Assembly (NCBI GenBank): GCA_002786025.1 | Contig: NHNW01000004.1 | Location: forward strand, 310,001 to 374,000 | DNA length: 64,000 bases | Reading direction: 5' to 3' | Origin: Zasmidium citrigriseum | Taxonomy: Eukaryota; Ascomycota; Dothideomycetes; Mycosphaerellales; Mycosphaerellaceae | In this document: positions 35,474 to 46,400 of the stretch, one piece after another | Layout of the letters: every line of letters starts with the position of its first letter | How positions within the stretch are numbered: the first letter of the stretch is position 1 | Translations under genes and position numbers: made by a program | Notes under the pieces: generated by a model | Seen by the model: only the letters and a program-made list of their open reading frames with translations | Told to the model about the DNA's origin: nothing | The model's database searches: none

Positions 35474-36069
35474 AAGAGTAGCATATGGGCTTCGGCGGAC
35501 ATTCGCCTTCCACTACCTTCCTCTTGGCCAGTCACTCAGACAGCGGAAACGAAGTTGAGCGTCGCCCAAGTTAAAAGGGGCTCAGGTTTGGAGATCTTGT
35601 GCCATCAATCCTTCAGCGAATGGCATGATGAGCCTCTGGATAATGACGCGTTGTCTACTGACAGTTTCCTAGGTACCGAAAATGTGCGTCTGAACTCCCA
35701 AGGAAGTATGAGGACAACGATATATCGATTGCCACAAGCCGCGCTTCTTCCGACTTCGCTCTCTTTGAACGATGGCTGAGATGCATTCCAGGCGCGTAGA
35801 AGCAGCTTTGCAAACGCAGCTACACAACATTCACAATTCAGTCGTCTGAGAGCTGATCGTCTTCTGATCCTACTTCATCTCGGCTGGTCGACGCCTAGAG
35901 AGGTTTCTCTAGTCAATCGAGGTGTCTTTCCGAGCATCAAAGCACGGCAGCCCGGGCACACGATCCCCGGGTTCCCGCGAGGCGTCAAGTGCTCGTAACC
36001 GGCTACGTGCCACGGTCTTACGCCCCGAAGAGATAGGTCTTGACATTTGATCGATTCTCAATCGACATC
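35474..36069. other. Intergenic, no gene seen
   Basis: About 600 bp between copy C and the repeat-rich gene, both on the plus strand. A few short frames have no ATG or no recognisable content. A GC-rich palindromic stretch near 35950-35975 (CCCGGGCACACGATCCCCGGG) is visible but has no assigned role. Confidence 0.4.
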
Positions 36070-37817
36070 ATGGCCGAGGTGGTTGGCGTAGGTCTGGCCT
36101 CTCTCAATGCTCAGCTGTTCGAACGAATCGAGAAGCTCAAGAACCCTTGCGAGAACATCAGTTATGTCTCCGCCGGACGACGGTCCCCAAAAGCTTGCTT
36201 AAGCGTTGTTGCTGGCTCAGTCGCTCACATTGTGTGGGAGAGCGCTGGACAAGTCGGACGACCTGAAGCACGACTTTCAGGGTCGCCTGGACGAGAGCAA
36301 GAAACATTGGAGTCGTGTCCATATTTGGCTTGAACAGGGAGTCGACAGAGGGCTGCTCAGGAGAGCAACAGTCTTCTTCAGCTCTTTGATCAAGCCTATG
36401 CGAGCGCTCAGTGCCTCAGGCGATTCGACTACCAAAGACGCCTTCTCGACGAAATCAAGTCTGGTCAAAGGCTCTTGCCGGGGATGAATAGCGTAGCCAT
36501 GGCAACTTCCGAGGAGAGAGAGAGACAGACGGGCTCTTGCCTCTCTTTCACACTCAACCCCACCAAACAAGACCGCTCTTGCTGGTACTGCACACTCGCG
36601 TCCATTAAGCAAGATCGCCCTTGCCGGTTCTGCATCCTCAGCTCCAGCCAGCAAGATCGCCCTTGCCGGTTCTGCATCCTCAACTCCAGTCAGCAAGACC
36701 GCTCTTGCCGGTGCTGCATCCGCGCGTCCATCAAGCAAGACCGCCCTTGCCGACCCTGCATACTCCAGTCCATCAACCACGACCACCCTTCCATCAACCA
36801 CGACCTCCCTTCCATCAACCACGACCGTCCTTCCATCAATCAAGACCGCGCTTCCATCAAGCAAGATGAAGTCCGCCACACCTTCATTCCCGCCTCCATC
36901 AAGTAAGACCGCCCTTTCCGGCGCGTCATCTACGACTCCAGCCAGCGACATCTTGGACCGCACCACGTTCAAGCTTACGCGGAGAGCGTCCTCCACGCCC
37001 TCCTCAAACTCGGGTCCGCCCGTCACCCATCAACACGCACTCGCACCTAACGTCAAGAAGAATGGAGCTTCTGCTCTGCTCTCCAACTCGGGTAAGAATC
37101 GAAGGACAGAAGCCAGGCTATTGTCCAAGACACTTGCTAACCTTAGGTCTTTCTATTTTGCAGGTTCGCCCGTCGCCCATCATCACGCACTCGCACCTCA
37201 CATCAAGAAGAACGGGGCTTCTGCCTCAATCTCAAACTCGGGTTCGCCCGTCACCCATCATCACGCACTCGCACCTCAGGACAAGGAGAATGGGGCTTCT
37301 GCCTGGCTCTCAAACTCGGGTTCGCCCGTCCCTCCTTACTGCGAACAGCCACGTTTCCACGACGGTGGCAAGGGTGATCGACTCCCCTTCCGTTCGCCAT
37401 TCGGCCTTTTCGTTCCCCAGCCGGAGTTCAGGAACGATCCAGTTTTCCAGGCTCGTCTTGGTGTCTGGATGAGCCACGAGTGCCCAAACTTGCACATCTG
37501 TCGGTGGATTGAGTTAGAAGGCCCTGAAGTCCTGCGTCCTGACATGAAGTGGCGTGTGGACGACTTCGATGCACCGCTGTGTGCCTACAAGGCCGAAGGC
37601 TGTTGCGTGTCGACCGAAACGTATGTTTTGACCCTGCTGTACATCGAAGACTTCATCAGAATGCTAACATGTTGATAGGGATCGTGCGAGGGATGCCGTC
37701 ATGCTCCGTTGCGTGTTGTGTGGTATGGAGCTCTGTCGTCCATGCCAACAGTTACCGATCTCGATGCCGAAGGACAAGATGGAAGGCTTGAGGGTGTGGC
37801 TTGATCAAAATGTGTAA
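36070..37817 (+). CDS. Repeat-rich protein with Cys-rich C-terminus, unrecognised
   Basis: The 3' part is solid. From about 36497 one frame runs through the repeats to 37091, continues at 37164-37620 across a 72-bp intron and ends at 37679-37817 after a 58-bp intron. The product has five 14-residue units of the type SKIALAGSASSAPA, four 7-residue PSTTT-type units and 26-residue units (NSGSPVTHHHALAP). Its C-terminus carries SHECPNLHIC, AEGCC and RCVLCGMELCRPC, a possible zinc-binding module. The 5' part is uncertain. An ATG at 36070 (MAEVVGVGLASL) and a putative 55-bp intron lead to GRALDKSDDLKHDF, but the coding-looking frame changes again between 36330 and 36496. That gap is either unresolved short introns or frameshift damage. 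It lies directly downstream of RBR copy C. Function unknown. Confidence 0.5.
36566..36865 (+). repeat. 42-bp then 21-bp in-frame tandem repeats
   Basis: About five imperfect 42-bp units encode 14-residue blocks of the form SKTALAG-SASS-xPxS. They are followed by about four 21-bp units encoding PSTTT-type heptads. Bases drift between units while the reading frame is kept. Because the unit lengths are multiples of three, several other frames on both strands stay open as well. Confidence 0.85.
37011..37340 (+). repeat. 78-bp in-frame tandem repeat, one unit split by an intron
   Basis: Boundaries marked by CTCGGGT[T/C]CGCCCGTC occur at 37009, 37087 (split), 37237 and 37315, spaced 78 bp apart once the 72-bp intron at 37092-37163 is removed. 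Each unit encodes 26 residues of the type SPVTHHHALAPxxKKNGASA. Units three and four are nearly identical. Confidence 0.88.
37092..37163 (+). mobile_element. Introner-like element (intron 1 of 3)
   Basis: A 72-bp intron with GTAAGA donor, TGCTAAC branch site and TTTTGCAG acceptor. Two long blocks are identical to the intron at 57353-57426 in an unrelated gene: CGAAGGACAGAAGCCA and AAGACACTTGCTAACCTT. Introner-like elements are spliceosomal introns that multiply through the genome and are known from dothideomycete fungi. Splicing is supported by exact restoration of the coding repeat SNSG-SPV. Confidence 0.8.
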
Positions 37818-38000
37818 TAGGATGGCCTTTCGCCAACGTCGCTCATGTATTCAAGTGTGTCTCGGTCATGTTACCAATCTACGAATCTCGCAACTCCAGC
37901 CGAGGATGCCATGCCTTTCACATGCAGACCCAAGAAAAAGCTCAAACCCCCCACATTCCTCCAACCTCACCTCCCTCCACCACCAACCACAACCTCCAAA

Positions 38001-38981
38001 ATGTCCACCTCCGCCGACTATTGCACCACAACCGAATCAATTCTCACCCTCTCAGACTCCCACACGGTCTACACGAAAACCTGGACCCCCACCACCAGCA
38101 CGACGCCGAAAGCAATCCTCATCTTCATCCACGGCTTCTCCGACCACTGCAATTTCTACGACCCACTCTTCCCGCACCTCGCAAACCAAAACATCAAAAC
38201 CTACAGCTATGATCAACGAGGTTGGGGCCGTAGTGTTCATGCTCCGAAAGAGAAAGGTCTTACGGGTGGGACGCAGAAGGTTATGGGCGATATGACGGAG
38301 TTTATACACCATGTTCTCAAAACACAAGAGGAGGTCGAGGAGGGGGATGTACCGGTCTTCCTCATGGGGCACTCGATGGGAGGAGCACAGGTTTTGTATT
38401 ACATGACGGAGTCTGGGGGACCCAAGGACGTGTTAAGCAGGATAAGAGGGTTCTTGTGTGAGAGTCCTTTCGTCGCTCTACACGAGAGTTCTCGACCGAG
38501 TCCCGTAACCGTAACCCTCGGTCGGCTAGCAGGAAAACTTCTACCCCATCGACAAATGCTGAATAAACTGGAAGCGTGGAAATTGTGCCGCGATCCGGAT
38601 GTTGCGAGGAAGTATGAAGAGGATCCGCTATGTCATGATACCGGCACACTGGAAGGACTCGCTGGCATGTTGGACCGCGCCTCGGAACTTGAGAATGATA
38701 AAGTTCTCGTGAAAGATGGTGTTGGGGAAGGTGGCAAGACGAGATTGTGGATTGGGTATGGAACGGGGGATTTGATTCTTAGTGAGCCGGTTTGTAGGAG
38801 TTGGTTTGGACGGTTGAAAGGTGTCGAGGACAAGGAGTATCGAGTTTATGAGGGTTGGTATCACAAGTTACATGCCGAGCCCGCGGAGGATAAGATTACG
38901 TTTGCGAATGATGTTGCAAAATGGATACTGGATCGGTGTGGGAGTGAGGGAGAGGCAGTGGCTGGGAAGCCGAAGCTATGA
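38001..38981 (+). CDS. Monoacylglycerol lipase-like serine hydrolase
   Basis: A single-exon 326-residue alpha/beta hydrolase from the ATG at 38001. FIHGFSDHCNFYDPLFPHLA is the oxyanion region, YDQRGWGRS follows, and GHSMGGAQ holds the catalytic serine. GYGTGDLIL provides the aspartate and WYHKLHAEPAED the histidine; the YHxLHxEP pattern is characteristic of the Yju3/MGLL monoacylglycerol lipase group. These enzymes release fatty acid and glycerol from monoacylglycerols, often at lipid droplets. No signal peptide is evident; the start MSTSADYCTTTESIL agrees with cytosolic relatives. Neighbours do not suggest a pathway. Confidence 0.86.
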   Translation: MSTSADYCTTTESILTLSDSHTVYTKTWTPTTSTTPKAILIFIHGFSDHCNFYDPLFPHLANQNIKTYSYDQRGWGRSVHAPKEKGLTGGTQKVMGDMTEFIHHVLKTQEEVEEGDVPVFLMGHSMGGAQVLYYMTESGGPKDVLSRIRGFLCESPFVALHESSRPSPVTVTLGRLAGKLLPHRQMLNKLEAWKLCRDPDVARKYEEDPLCHDTGTLEGLAGMLDRASELENDKVLVKDGVGEGGKTRLWIGYGTGDLILSEPVCRSWFGRLKGVEDKEYRVYEGWYHKLHAEPAEDKITFANDVAKWILDRCGSEGEAVAGKPKL

Positions 38982-39586
38982 TGGAGATGAATGATATATG
39001 TGCCATGTTGATGCTACTTCCAAGAAAGTCGAAATGACGAAGGTCTTCACACACAAAGGTACACTTTTGATACATGCAGCGCATCGATTTGTCGAGAAGA
39101 CAAATGGGGCCAACCAAGCGGGTCAGTCCCAATCGATGGCTCTCTACACATTCCATCTAGAAGCCAAAAGCAAAGTCGCAGTGCTACCGTCTTCGTTGAG
39201 GCCGTCTTTCCTTTCCCGGGCCGTATCTTCGCACTGCTGATTTCGGTCGGTCCCACTCTATGCATGCTTCTAATGCCATCTAATCGCAACGGCAGCGTTG
39301 CTGAGTGCCGCCTTCTTTCGCTCCATCTTATGCAAAAGCAATCCCTTTCCCATCGACGAACATAACCCGCAAGACCCGCTTGCTCCTTGAACGCCTGATA
39401 CGCTATGCTTCGAAGAATCCATTCCGTATTTGCACATTGCTCTGCTCGTCGTTGTCGTCTTTGGTGCTCTGTCATGCGTCTGCTCTGCTCTGTCCGACTC
39501 GCCGTCCGCTGTCGCTCGCCGCTCGCCGGAATTCACAAAGTCACGAAGCACGTTCAAACACAAAAGACTTACCGATGATGCATGTT
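38982..39586. other. Convergent intergenic region
   Basis: About 600 bp between the stops of the lipase (plus) and the mitochondrial carrier (minus). It should hold both 3' UTRs. No supportable gene was seen. Confidence 0.45.
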
Positions 39587-41833
39587 TCACTTCTGCACTG
39601 GAGGCGACTGAGCCTGTCCGGTCAGTTTACCACCCAGCCAACTCGTCATTCCTCCCTCTGGGTGTGGTGCCCTCATCTTGCCGAATCCGAGGTCCAGATC
39701 GTTGATGATCTTGAGCGCGTTGCGGCAGCGCAGGTATGGAAGGGGTGCTTTGGCCTCCTGCAGGCCAGTGATTGGCTCCAAGCTGCCTCGGGGACCGGCT
39801 TCGGGCTCGCCTTCGCCTGGGAATGGAAGCAGACCTTGGAGAACTTCGTACGCAGCCAGGGTGAAGCCGAACTGTGGAGAAGAGCGCACAATACGGGCGG
39901 GTCCACCCTTGAAGAAAGCCTTGAAGCCCTCTTCTTGGAAGACTTTGCGTGCGCAGTCCCGGAGACCAGTGTATGTGGTGTCGCCCTTACGAGCCTCGAC
40001 CTGAAGACGAGTCTTGATGACATCGCATGGCGTGGTGAGGTAGGCTGCTGGCATACCAGCGATGGCTCCAGCAGTCAGGAGCTGCAAGACGCCGAGCTTC
40101 TTGGTGGGTGACTCGCCAAAGAAGTCCTTCTTGAGATGGCTGTAGGTGGGGAAGTAAATCGCTGAGAACGGGACATCACGCAGCAAACAAGCTGATGCGC
40201 CCTTGTACAGACCAGCAAGACCAAGATGGCGCACGATCCACAGAGCCGAGCGCTTCTTAATCGTCTCGCCCTCTTGAGCCGCAGCGCGAATGGCCTCGCC
40301 TTGAACTTGCAGACGGATCTTGACAATCTCGAGTGGGTTCGTGAAGATGACTTGACAAGCACCAGCCGAGCCACCAGCCAAGATCTCAGCCCATCGAGGG
40401 ATGTCCCCGGTCTTGACATCGGTAAACTTTCCACGCACAAGATCGTTGACCGTCAGCTTGATGGCCTTCTCGGGGGCCACGCCGACGAGTTGCGGCAGAA
40501 CACCAGAGTAGAGACCACGAACGCCTTCGTTCCTGATCACCTTGCCGAAGCAGTCGAAGCTGTTCTTGTAAAGCAGCTGGCCAACGTTGGCAGATCGCTG
40601 GTTCTGCATTCGGGTCTTGACCAAGTCGATAGGATAGACCATGAACGCACCAAAAGCACCAGCCAGCGAACCGAGAGCAAAGTGGTGCACGGAGACCAAG
40701 ACATCATGTAGGAGGCTGCTCGACTTTGCGACAGCTTTCTGAGCAAGGTCAGACACGCCCTGAAGCGGATCGTTGATTCCGTCGGGTCCAGCGTGCCAGC
40801 TGGCGTCCAGCACGCGTGCGAAGTCTTGAATGCCGAGACGACCTGATGGCTGATCGAGGGATGCGAAGTGGAAGAGAATGTCGGTCTCCATTGGGGTGAA
40901 CTGTGCGAAACGGCTCGATCTGGAGGCCTCGGCCTGAAAGTCGTTCCGAGTGATCTTACCATCGGGAGACTTCTTGATGGCATTGCGGATGAGCAGCTCG
41001 ACAAGGTCCATCTCGCGGATGATGTTCTGGAAGGCTCGAACATTGGCATAGGATATTCTAGATCCTGGGCTGATGTTGCAAAGCGTCGGCAGGTTGTTCA
41101 GGAGGTGATCCGAGAGCTTGTGCGAGGCAGTCTCAACGATGATGCGCTGGAATTGCTCGGGATCGATGTATCCGTCGTCATTCTTGTCGAAGTGCAGGAA
41201 TGCCTGGCGAACACGCTCGCCTTGCAGACCACGCAGCATCTGAGCGAATTGAGGGTATGTCATGCTGTGACGGTGCTTCTTTCCGCCAAGATACAACTTG
41301 GCCCAGTCGCTATCCCAGTTGAACGGAATACTCTCACTTGTCTTGTTCTTCGCATATACATCCTTGAAGGTGTTGAAGTCGACGAGGCCGGAGTCGCGGT
41401 CGGCGAAGAGGCGGAAGGCGATCTGATACTCGGCGTCTGGCTTCGCGAGAAGGTTGTTGAAGACGGACCAGTCTTGGAGGGTGACGCGATTCTTCTGGTT
41501 CCTGTCGGCGATCTGGAAGAGCACGGCATACTGCTCGCGCTTGATCTTGTGCTGTTGCCATTGTCAGCTCGGACCCAATTGATCCATCTCTTCCATCAAT
41601 GTCCGCTTGCGAGAAAGAAAATGAACACCTACGTAGTCTTCGCCTGGCGGTGCAACAGCGTCGACGAACTCCTTCTCTCCCATGTAATATTCGCCAGTCT
41701 CCTCATCTTTGACGGCATGCTGCATGAACTCCTGTCGCGACTGCAGCGACATCTGCGGTTCGTCCTCGGTGCCCACGAGACTCTCCTTGACGGAGTCCTT
41801 CACCTTCTCCATCTTCCCCGTGACCTGCTCCAT
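39587..41833 (-). CDS. AGC1: Mitochondrial aspartate/glutamate carrier with EF hands
   Basis: Two exons in minus order: 41833-41633 and 41551-39587, joined across an 81-bp intron, giving 721 residues. The N-terminal half has EF-hand-like segments; the best loop is DKNDDGYIDPEQF and weaker ones are DRNQKNRVTLQDW and DRDSGLVDFNTF. The C-terminal half has three mitochondrial carrier repeats with PIDLVKTRMQ, PLEIVKIRLQ and PCDVIKTRLQ. This is the Aralar/citrin layout: the carrier exchanges aspartate for glutamate across the inner membrane and the EF-hand half senses Ca2+. Budding yeast Agc1 has a different N-terminus without EF hands, so the Ca2+-sensing form is kept here. The tail after the carrier domain is Pro/Gly-rich. 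Confidence 0.9.
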
Positions 41834-43471
41834 GATGGCGAGCTTGTGGCACTGCAGGTTGGCGCGCTGCAGCTGGCGACAATTCGATAAGAAGGCGCAA
41901 AAGAGTGGTGGTGGAAGGAGCGATGGGCGCGCTGCGAGGTCGTCGTCGGTGGTGGTTGGACAACTTGGAGTGTGGAGAGTGCTTGAGTGCACAGACAGCG
42001 ATTCAGAATTTAGCGCGAGGGCAGTCGCCGTTCCCGCGCCGATGGCGGATCCACAGGGCAGTCGCAGGCGTGTGAGGTGGGTGAAGATGGCAGCAGGAGG
42101 AGGAGTTGATATCAAACGCCAGCGAGTGAGGCGCGTGAGGAGGAAAAGAAGCGTATCAGAAGTGTGCGGGATGTTGGATGTTGTTGGGAGCTGGAAAAAA
42201 TTGCCTCGAGGTGCTCGCCCCTGCCAACGCAACCAGCGCCTCGGGATATGCTGCGGCGAGCGAGAAAGCTTCACCCAGCTGCCCGCGGGATTGAGGTGAG
42301 CTTTTGAATTCACTCACTTCCACAACAGTTTGTAGTTAGATAACGATACATGATATTTAATGGCCGTAGAATATGTTCAACATCATCACAAAGTCAGGGC
42401 GCTACGAAAATGCCAAAACTTGCATTCATGGACTTGAGAAGTGCTCCAAACTCATCATTGGAAAGCACATCGGCAACCCAAGCTTCCAACTGCAAAACAC
42501 CACCTCGTAGACGCTTCACCGCAATGCCTTGCCCATCAACAAATAAACACTATGACCGCCCGATCGCATCTCCGTTGGCATTGAGAATAATGCTGTAATC
42601 CGGGACTTGATTTCCGATTTTAGACCCAGCCTCGTCACGAGGTCATCAGATAGAACATAACTATGGTCAAAAACAATGCTCCATGTTTGCAAGACGTCGT
42701 TCCTTCAAAATGGGAGAACACATGTGAACATTTTCAGGTCAGCTCGAGAAGAGAATCGCAAGTTCAAGGAGAGAAGCCTCGTGACGAGGAAAGCCGGCTG
42801 ACTAAGGATGTCGTGCGAAAGGCACAAGACAGCAGGACGACGTGAGGTCAAGATAGAGCTCGCAGATGCACCGCGCCAGCGCCCGTAGCTTAAACATCCC
42901 CGGCATGCCAGACGATGTGTTCCTGACATGCGAAAATATAGGCCCTTGGGAGAAGGTCTTGAGGTGGAGTTTGGAAGGCAAAATTGGTATAGAATTGCTC
43001 GGAATAGTCTCGCGACACGTTTTCTGCAATTTTCTGCATCAAAAAGTGAAGTTGCTGTGTTGTATAGTAGAGGGTGAATTTATGTTTGTCGAAGGCGTAG
43101 CTTTGGCCAGGTCGGGGGTGCTGTTTTGGTGGGTCCGGCGATATCAGGCTTCACGTCCAATCATCCTCCCCCCAACTCACCACCCCCCGAGTCCGCCACC
43201 TGCTGCCTTGACGACCATCTCTCCCAGGCCGACATCATCGCTAATAAAGTCCCAGCTATTCGCATCTGTGTCTGCGCCGCCTTTCCATCACGCGCGCGCG
43301 TTCTTGATCCCGAACTCGCGCCCGTCGTCACAGCTCCCGTCGCCTTGTGCATCGGCATCGCCCAGCATCGCTTTTCCATCACTTTTGTATGCATCACCCT
43401 AGGCTCCAGCCCACGTGAGCCGTCTTGGTGCAGCAGATTCGGCCCGCCCGCCCAAGTCATCGCGCTGCCCC
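41834..43471. other. Divergent intergenic region
   Basis: About 1.6 kb between the starts of the carrier (minus) and the Yta7-like gene (plus). It holds both promoters. A plus-strand frame from the ATG at 42866 to 43402 (178 codons) has no recognised content and its second half is Pro/Ser-rich like UTR sequence, so I do not call it. CT-rich sequence lies just upstream of 43472. Confidence 0.4.
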
Positions 43472-46400
43472 ATGGCTGGTTTCAAACGCAAGCGCCAGCT
43501 CGAGGACTTCGACCCCAACAAGTCGGACAGCGACGACGGCGACTTTGCCGACTCGCCCCCTCCACGCGAGCGATCCCACAAGCGATCGCGCAAGCCGAAC
43601 AAAACGTCCCCAAGCAAGCGTCCCAGGCGACGCGAGACCTACGACGACAGCGATATCGATCCCGACAGCAACGAACCCAGTGAAGAGGAGGACTCTTTTG
43701 CCGGCGACTCTGAAGACGACGAGCCTGTCGAGACCAATCCAAGGACTGGTAGAGGCATAAGATCCGCAGCCAAGAAGCCCGTCAAGTATGAGGAGAGTGA
43801 CGAGGAAGAAGAGATAGCGGCTACAGACAGTGATCGCGACCCCATACACCCAACACCCGCCAAGAATAGACGAACAGCACGCGGCGCACCTACAAAACCA
43901 TCTCTCATCATCAAACTGAAGACCGGGCCAGTCAAAATGGTCGACGGATATCCCACACGCGCTACGCGCTCCAGAACCACGAGCAGGACGTTGAAGAGGG
44001 AGCCAACACCTCAAGCTTCGGGCGCGGCAGGTGCTCGTAGGAGTAGTCGCCTGTCTCACGACGAGCAGCAACCGTTGGTCGCTCTGACCGATTCTGGCAA
44101 GCACGAGCAAGTGACACGAGCCGGCTCGGAGACTCCAGAGCCTGAGAGCAGCCGAAGACCCACGCGAGGAAGCAAAGGACTTAAGAAGCCGCCAAGTGCC
44201 ATCATGGAGGCGTCTCAAGAAGACTCCGTCGTGGGTCAATCACAGACTGCCGAAGGTGAGGAGCTCTTCTCACAGCTACAGGCGGCTGCCACCGGCGAAG
44301 CAGAGAAGCAAATCTCCAGGACCTCGCCGGCCGAAGAGAAAGACGACGAAATTCGCATGGAATATGAAGACGACGAGGAAGAGGTCGTTGTGCAAGAGTC
44401 ACAACCCGATCCAGAAGATGAAGAGGACGACGAGCCTATCATCAAGGGAGGACGGACGCGCACTGCTCGCAAGGCTTCTACGCCTCCAGCATCACAGCCT
44501 GCACGGCGCTCATTGCGGAGTAGGAAGTCACAGGCAGAACAGACTAGTGATTTCGAGCCTGATGCCGAGGGCGAAGTTGATGCCGATGAGGAGCTTTCTG
44601 ATTCCGATGATCATCTCAAACCGCCTCGTGGGAGAAGCAGCGCAGAAGCCAGCTCTCAAGGCGGTAGACGTTCCGGCAGACTCACGCGTGGAAAGACCGT
44701 CTCGAATAGAAGTCGCTCCCGACGTTCGCCTGAGGAAGAGGAACTGGATCCAGACGAGATCGCGGACGAAGCTGCCGACCTGGAGGAAGACAACCGACGC
44801 AACAGGCGACCAAAGAAGCGAGCTTCGCAACGGGCTGCTGAGGTCTCCTTCGAACCCAACTTGCGTAATCGAGGCAACCGACCCGACTACCGCATTCTTC
44901 GACCAGAACTACTGCTACCCGTGGACGATGATGATGCTCCAGCCGCTCAAACCGTCACTCCTCAGCGCAACCGTCGGACTGGAGGTGGCGGCCATACCTA
45001 CCGCAGCTTGTTCTCGACGATGGGTCCTTTCGGGGGAGCCGGAGGTCCACCTCCTGTGCTTGGAGGCCCTGATGGCATTGGCGCTACGGGAGGTGTCGAT
45101 TCCGATAGTAGCGACGATGAGGCTGGCGGTAGAGGCCAAAGCGGCCTTGGTGGCACTGTTGGCATGACCCCGACTTCAGCTATGCCCAAGCCATTCGTTC
45201 CTGCAGCCCAGGCTCTCAATGCTGACCCAATCCAAGGCCCTGGAGGTGGCCCACCTGGGCTCGGCAAGGTGAAAGACAAGAAGGCTCTTGCCGATGCTGA
45301 TCCTCTTGGAGTCGATCCAAATGTCAACTTTGATGGCGTGGGTGGCCTTGACAACCACATCAACCAGCTGAAGGAGATGGTCACCCTGCCTTTGCTCTAC
45401 CCAGAAGTCTTCCAGCGCTTCCATGTCACTCCTCCGCGAGGAGTGTTGTTTCATGGACCTCCAGGTACCGGAAAGACGCTCTTGGCTCGTGCTTTGGCAT
45501 CTAGTGTCAGCTCTCACGGGAAAAAGGTCACTTTCTACATGAGGAAGGGTGCAGATGCACTGAGCAAATGGGTCGGTGAAGCCGAGAAGCAGCTTCGCTT
45601 GCTGTTCGAAGAAGCACGAAAGAACCAGCCCAGCATCATCTTCTTCGACGAAATTGATGGACTCGCACCTGTGCGCTCCAGCAAGCAGGAGCAGATCCAT
45701 GCTTCGATCGTTGCAACGCTTCTGGCTCTTATGGATGGTATGGATGGTAGAGGACAGGTCATCGTCATCGGCGCCACAAATCGACCGGACTCTGTTGATC
45801 CCGCTTTACGACGTCCCGGCCGCTTTGACAGAGAGTTCTACTTTCCTCTGCCAGATGTAGCAGGGCGCCGCAAGATCATCGACATTCACACCAAGGGTTG
45901 GGATCCGCCGCTGAAGGACGTGTTCAAGGACGAGTTGGCGGGCCTCACACGCGGCTACGGCGGTGCAGACTTGCGGGCGCTGTGCACTGAGGCAGCCTTG
46001 AACGCTGTCCAGGGCACATTCCCACAGATTTACTCAAGCGACCAAAAGCTCATCATCGATCCAAGCCAGATCAAGGTCTTGGCCAAGGACTTCATGATCT
46101 CGGTGAACAAGATTGTCCCTTCATCTGAGCGAGCGGCTGCGTCTGGAGCTGCAGCCCTCAAGAAGGAAGTGGAGCCTCTTCTACGCGAGCCACTGAAGAA
46201 GATCTCTGACCGTATCGACAAAGCCATTCCACGGAAGCGAAAGGCCACTGCCCTGGAGGAGGCTATGTACGACGACCGAGAGGATGAGCTTGGCTTTGAA
46301 AAGGAAGTCATGCAGCGGGAGTTCGAGGCCTCCCGTATCTTCCGTCCAAGGCTTTTGATTCGCGGCGTGGCCGGTATGGGACAACATTACCTAGGAGCTG

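Noticed and set aside
36277..37026. Minus-strand frame of about 250 codons
   Set aside because: It is kept open by repeat units whose lengths are multiples of three. The plus strand carries the splice sites and the Cys-rich end.
39305..41890. Long plus-strand frames opposite the mitochondrial carrier
   Set aside because: They are antisense to clear carrier motifs and show no family resemblance of their own.
42866..43402. Plus-strand ATG frame upstream of the Yta7-like gene
   Set aside because: Its second half is Pro/Ser-rich CT-tract sequence typical of a fungal leader, with no domain or conservation cue.
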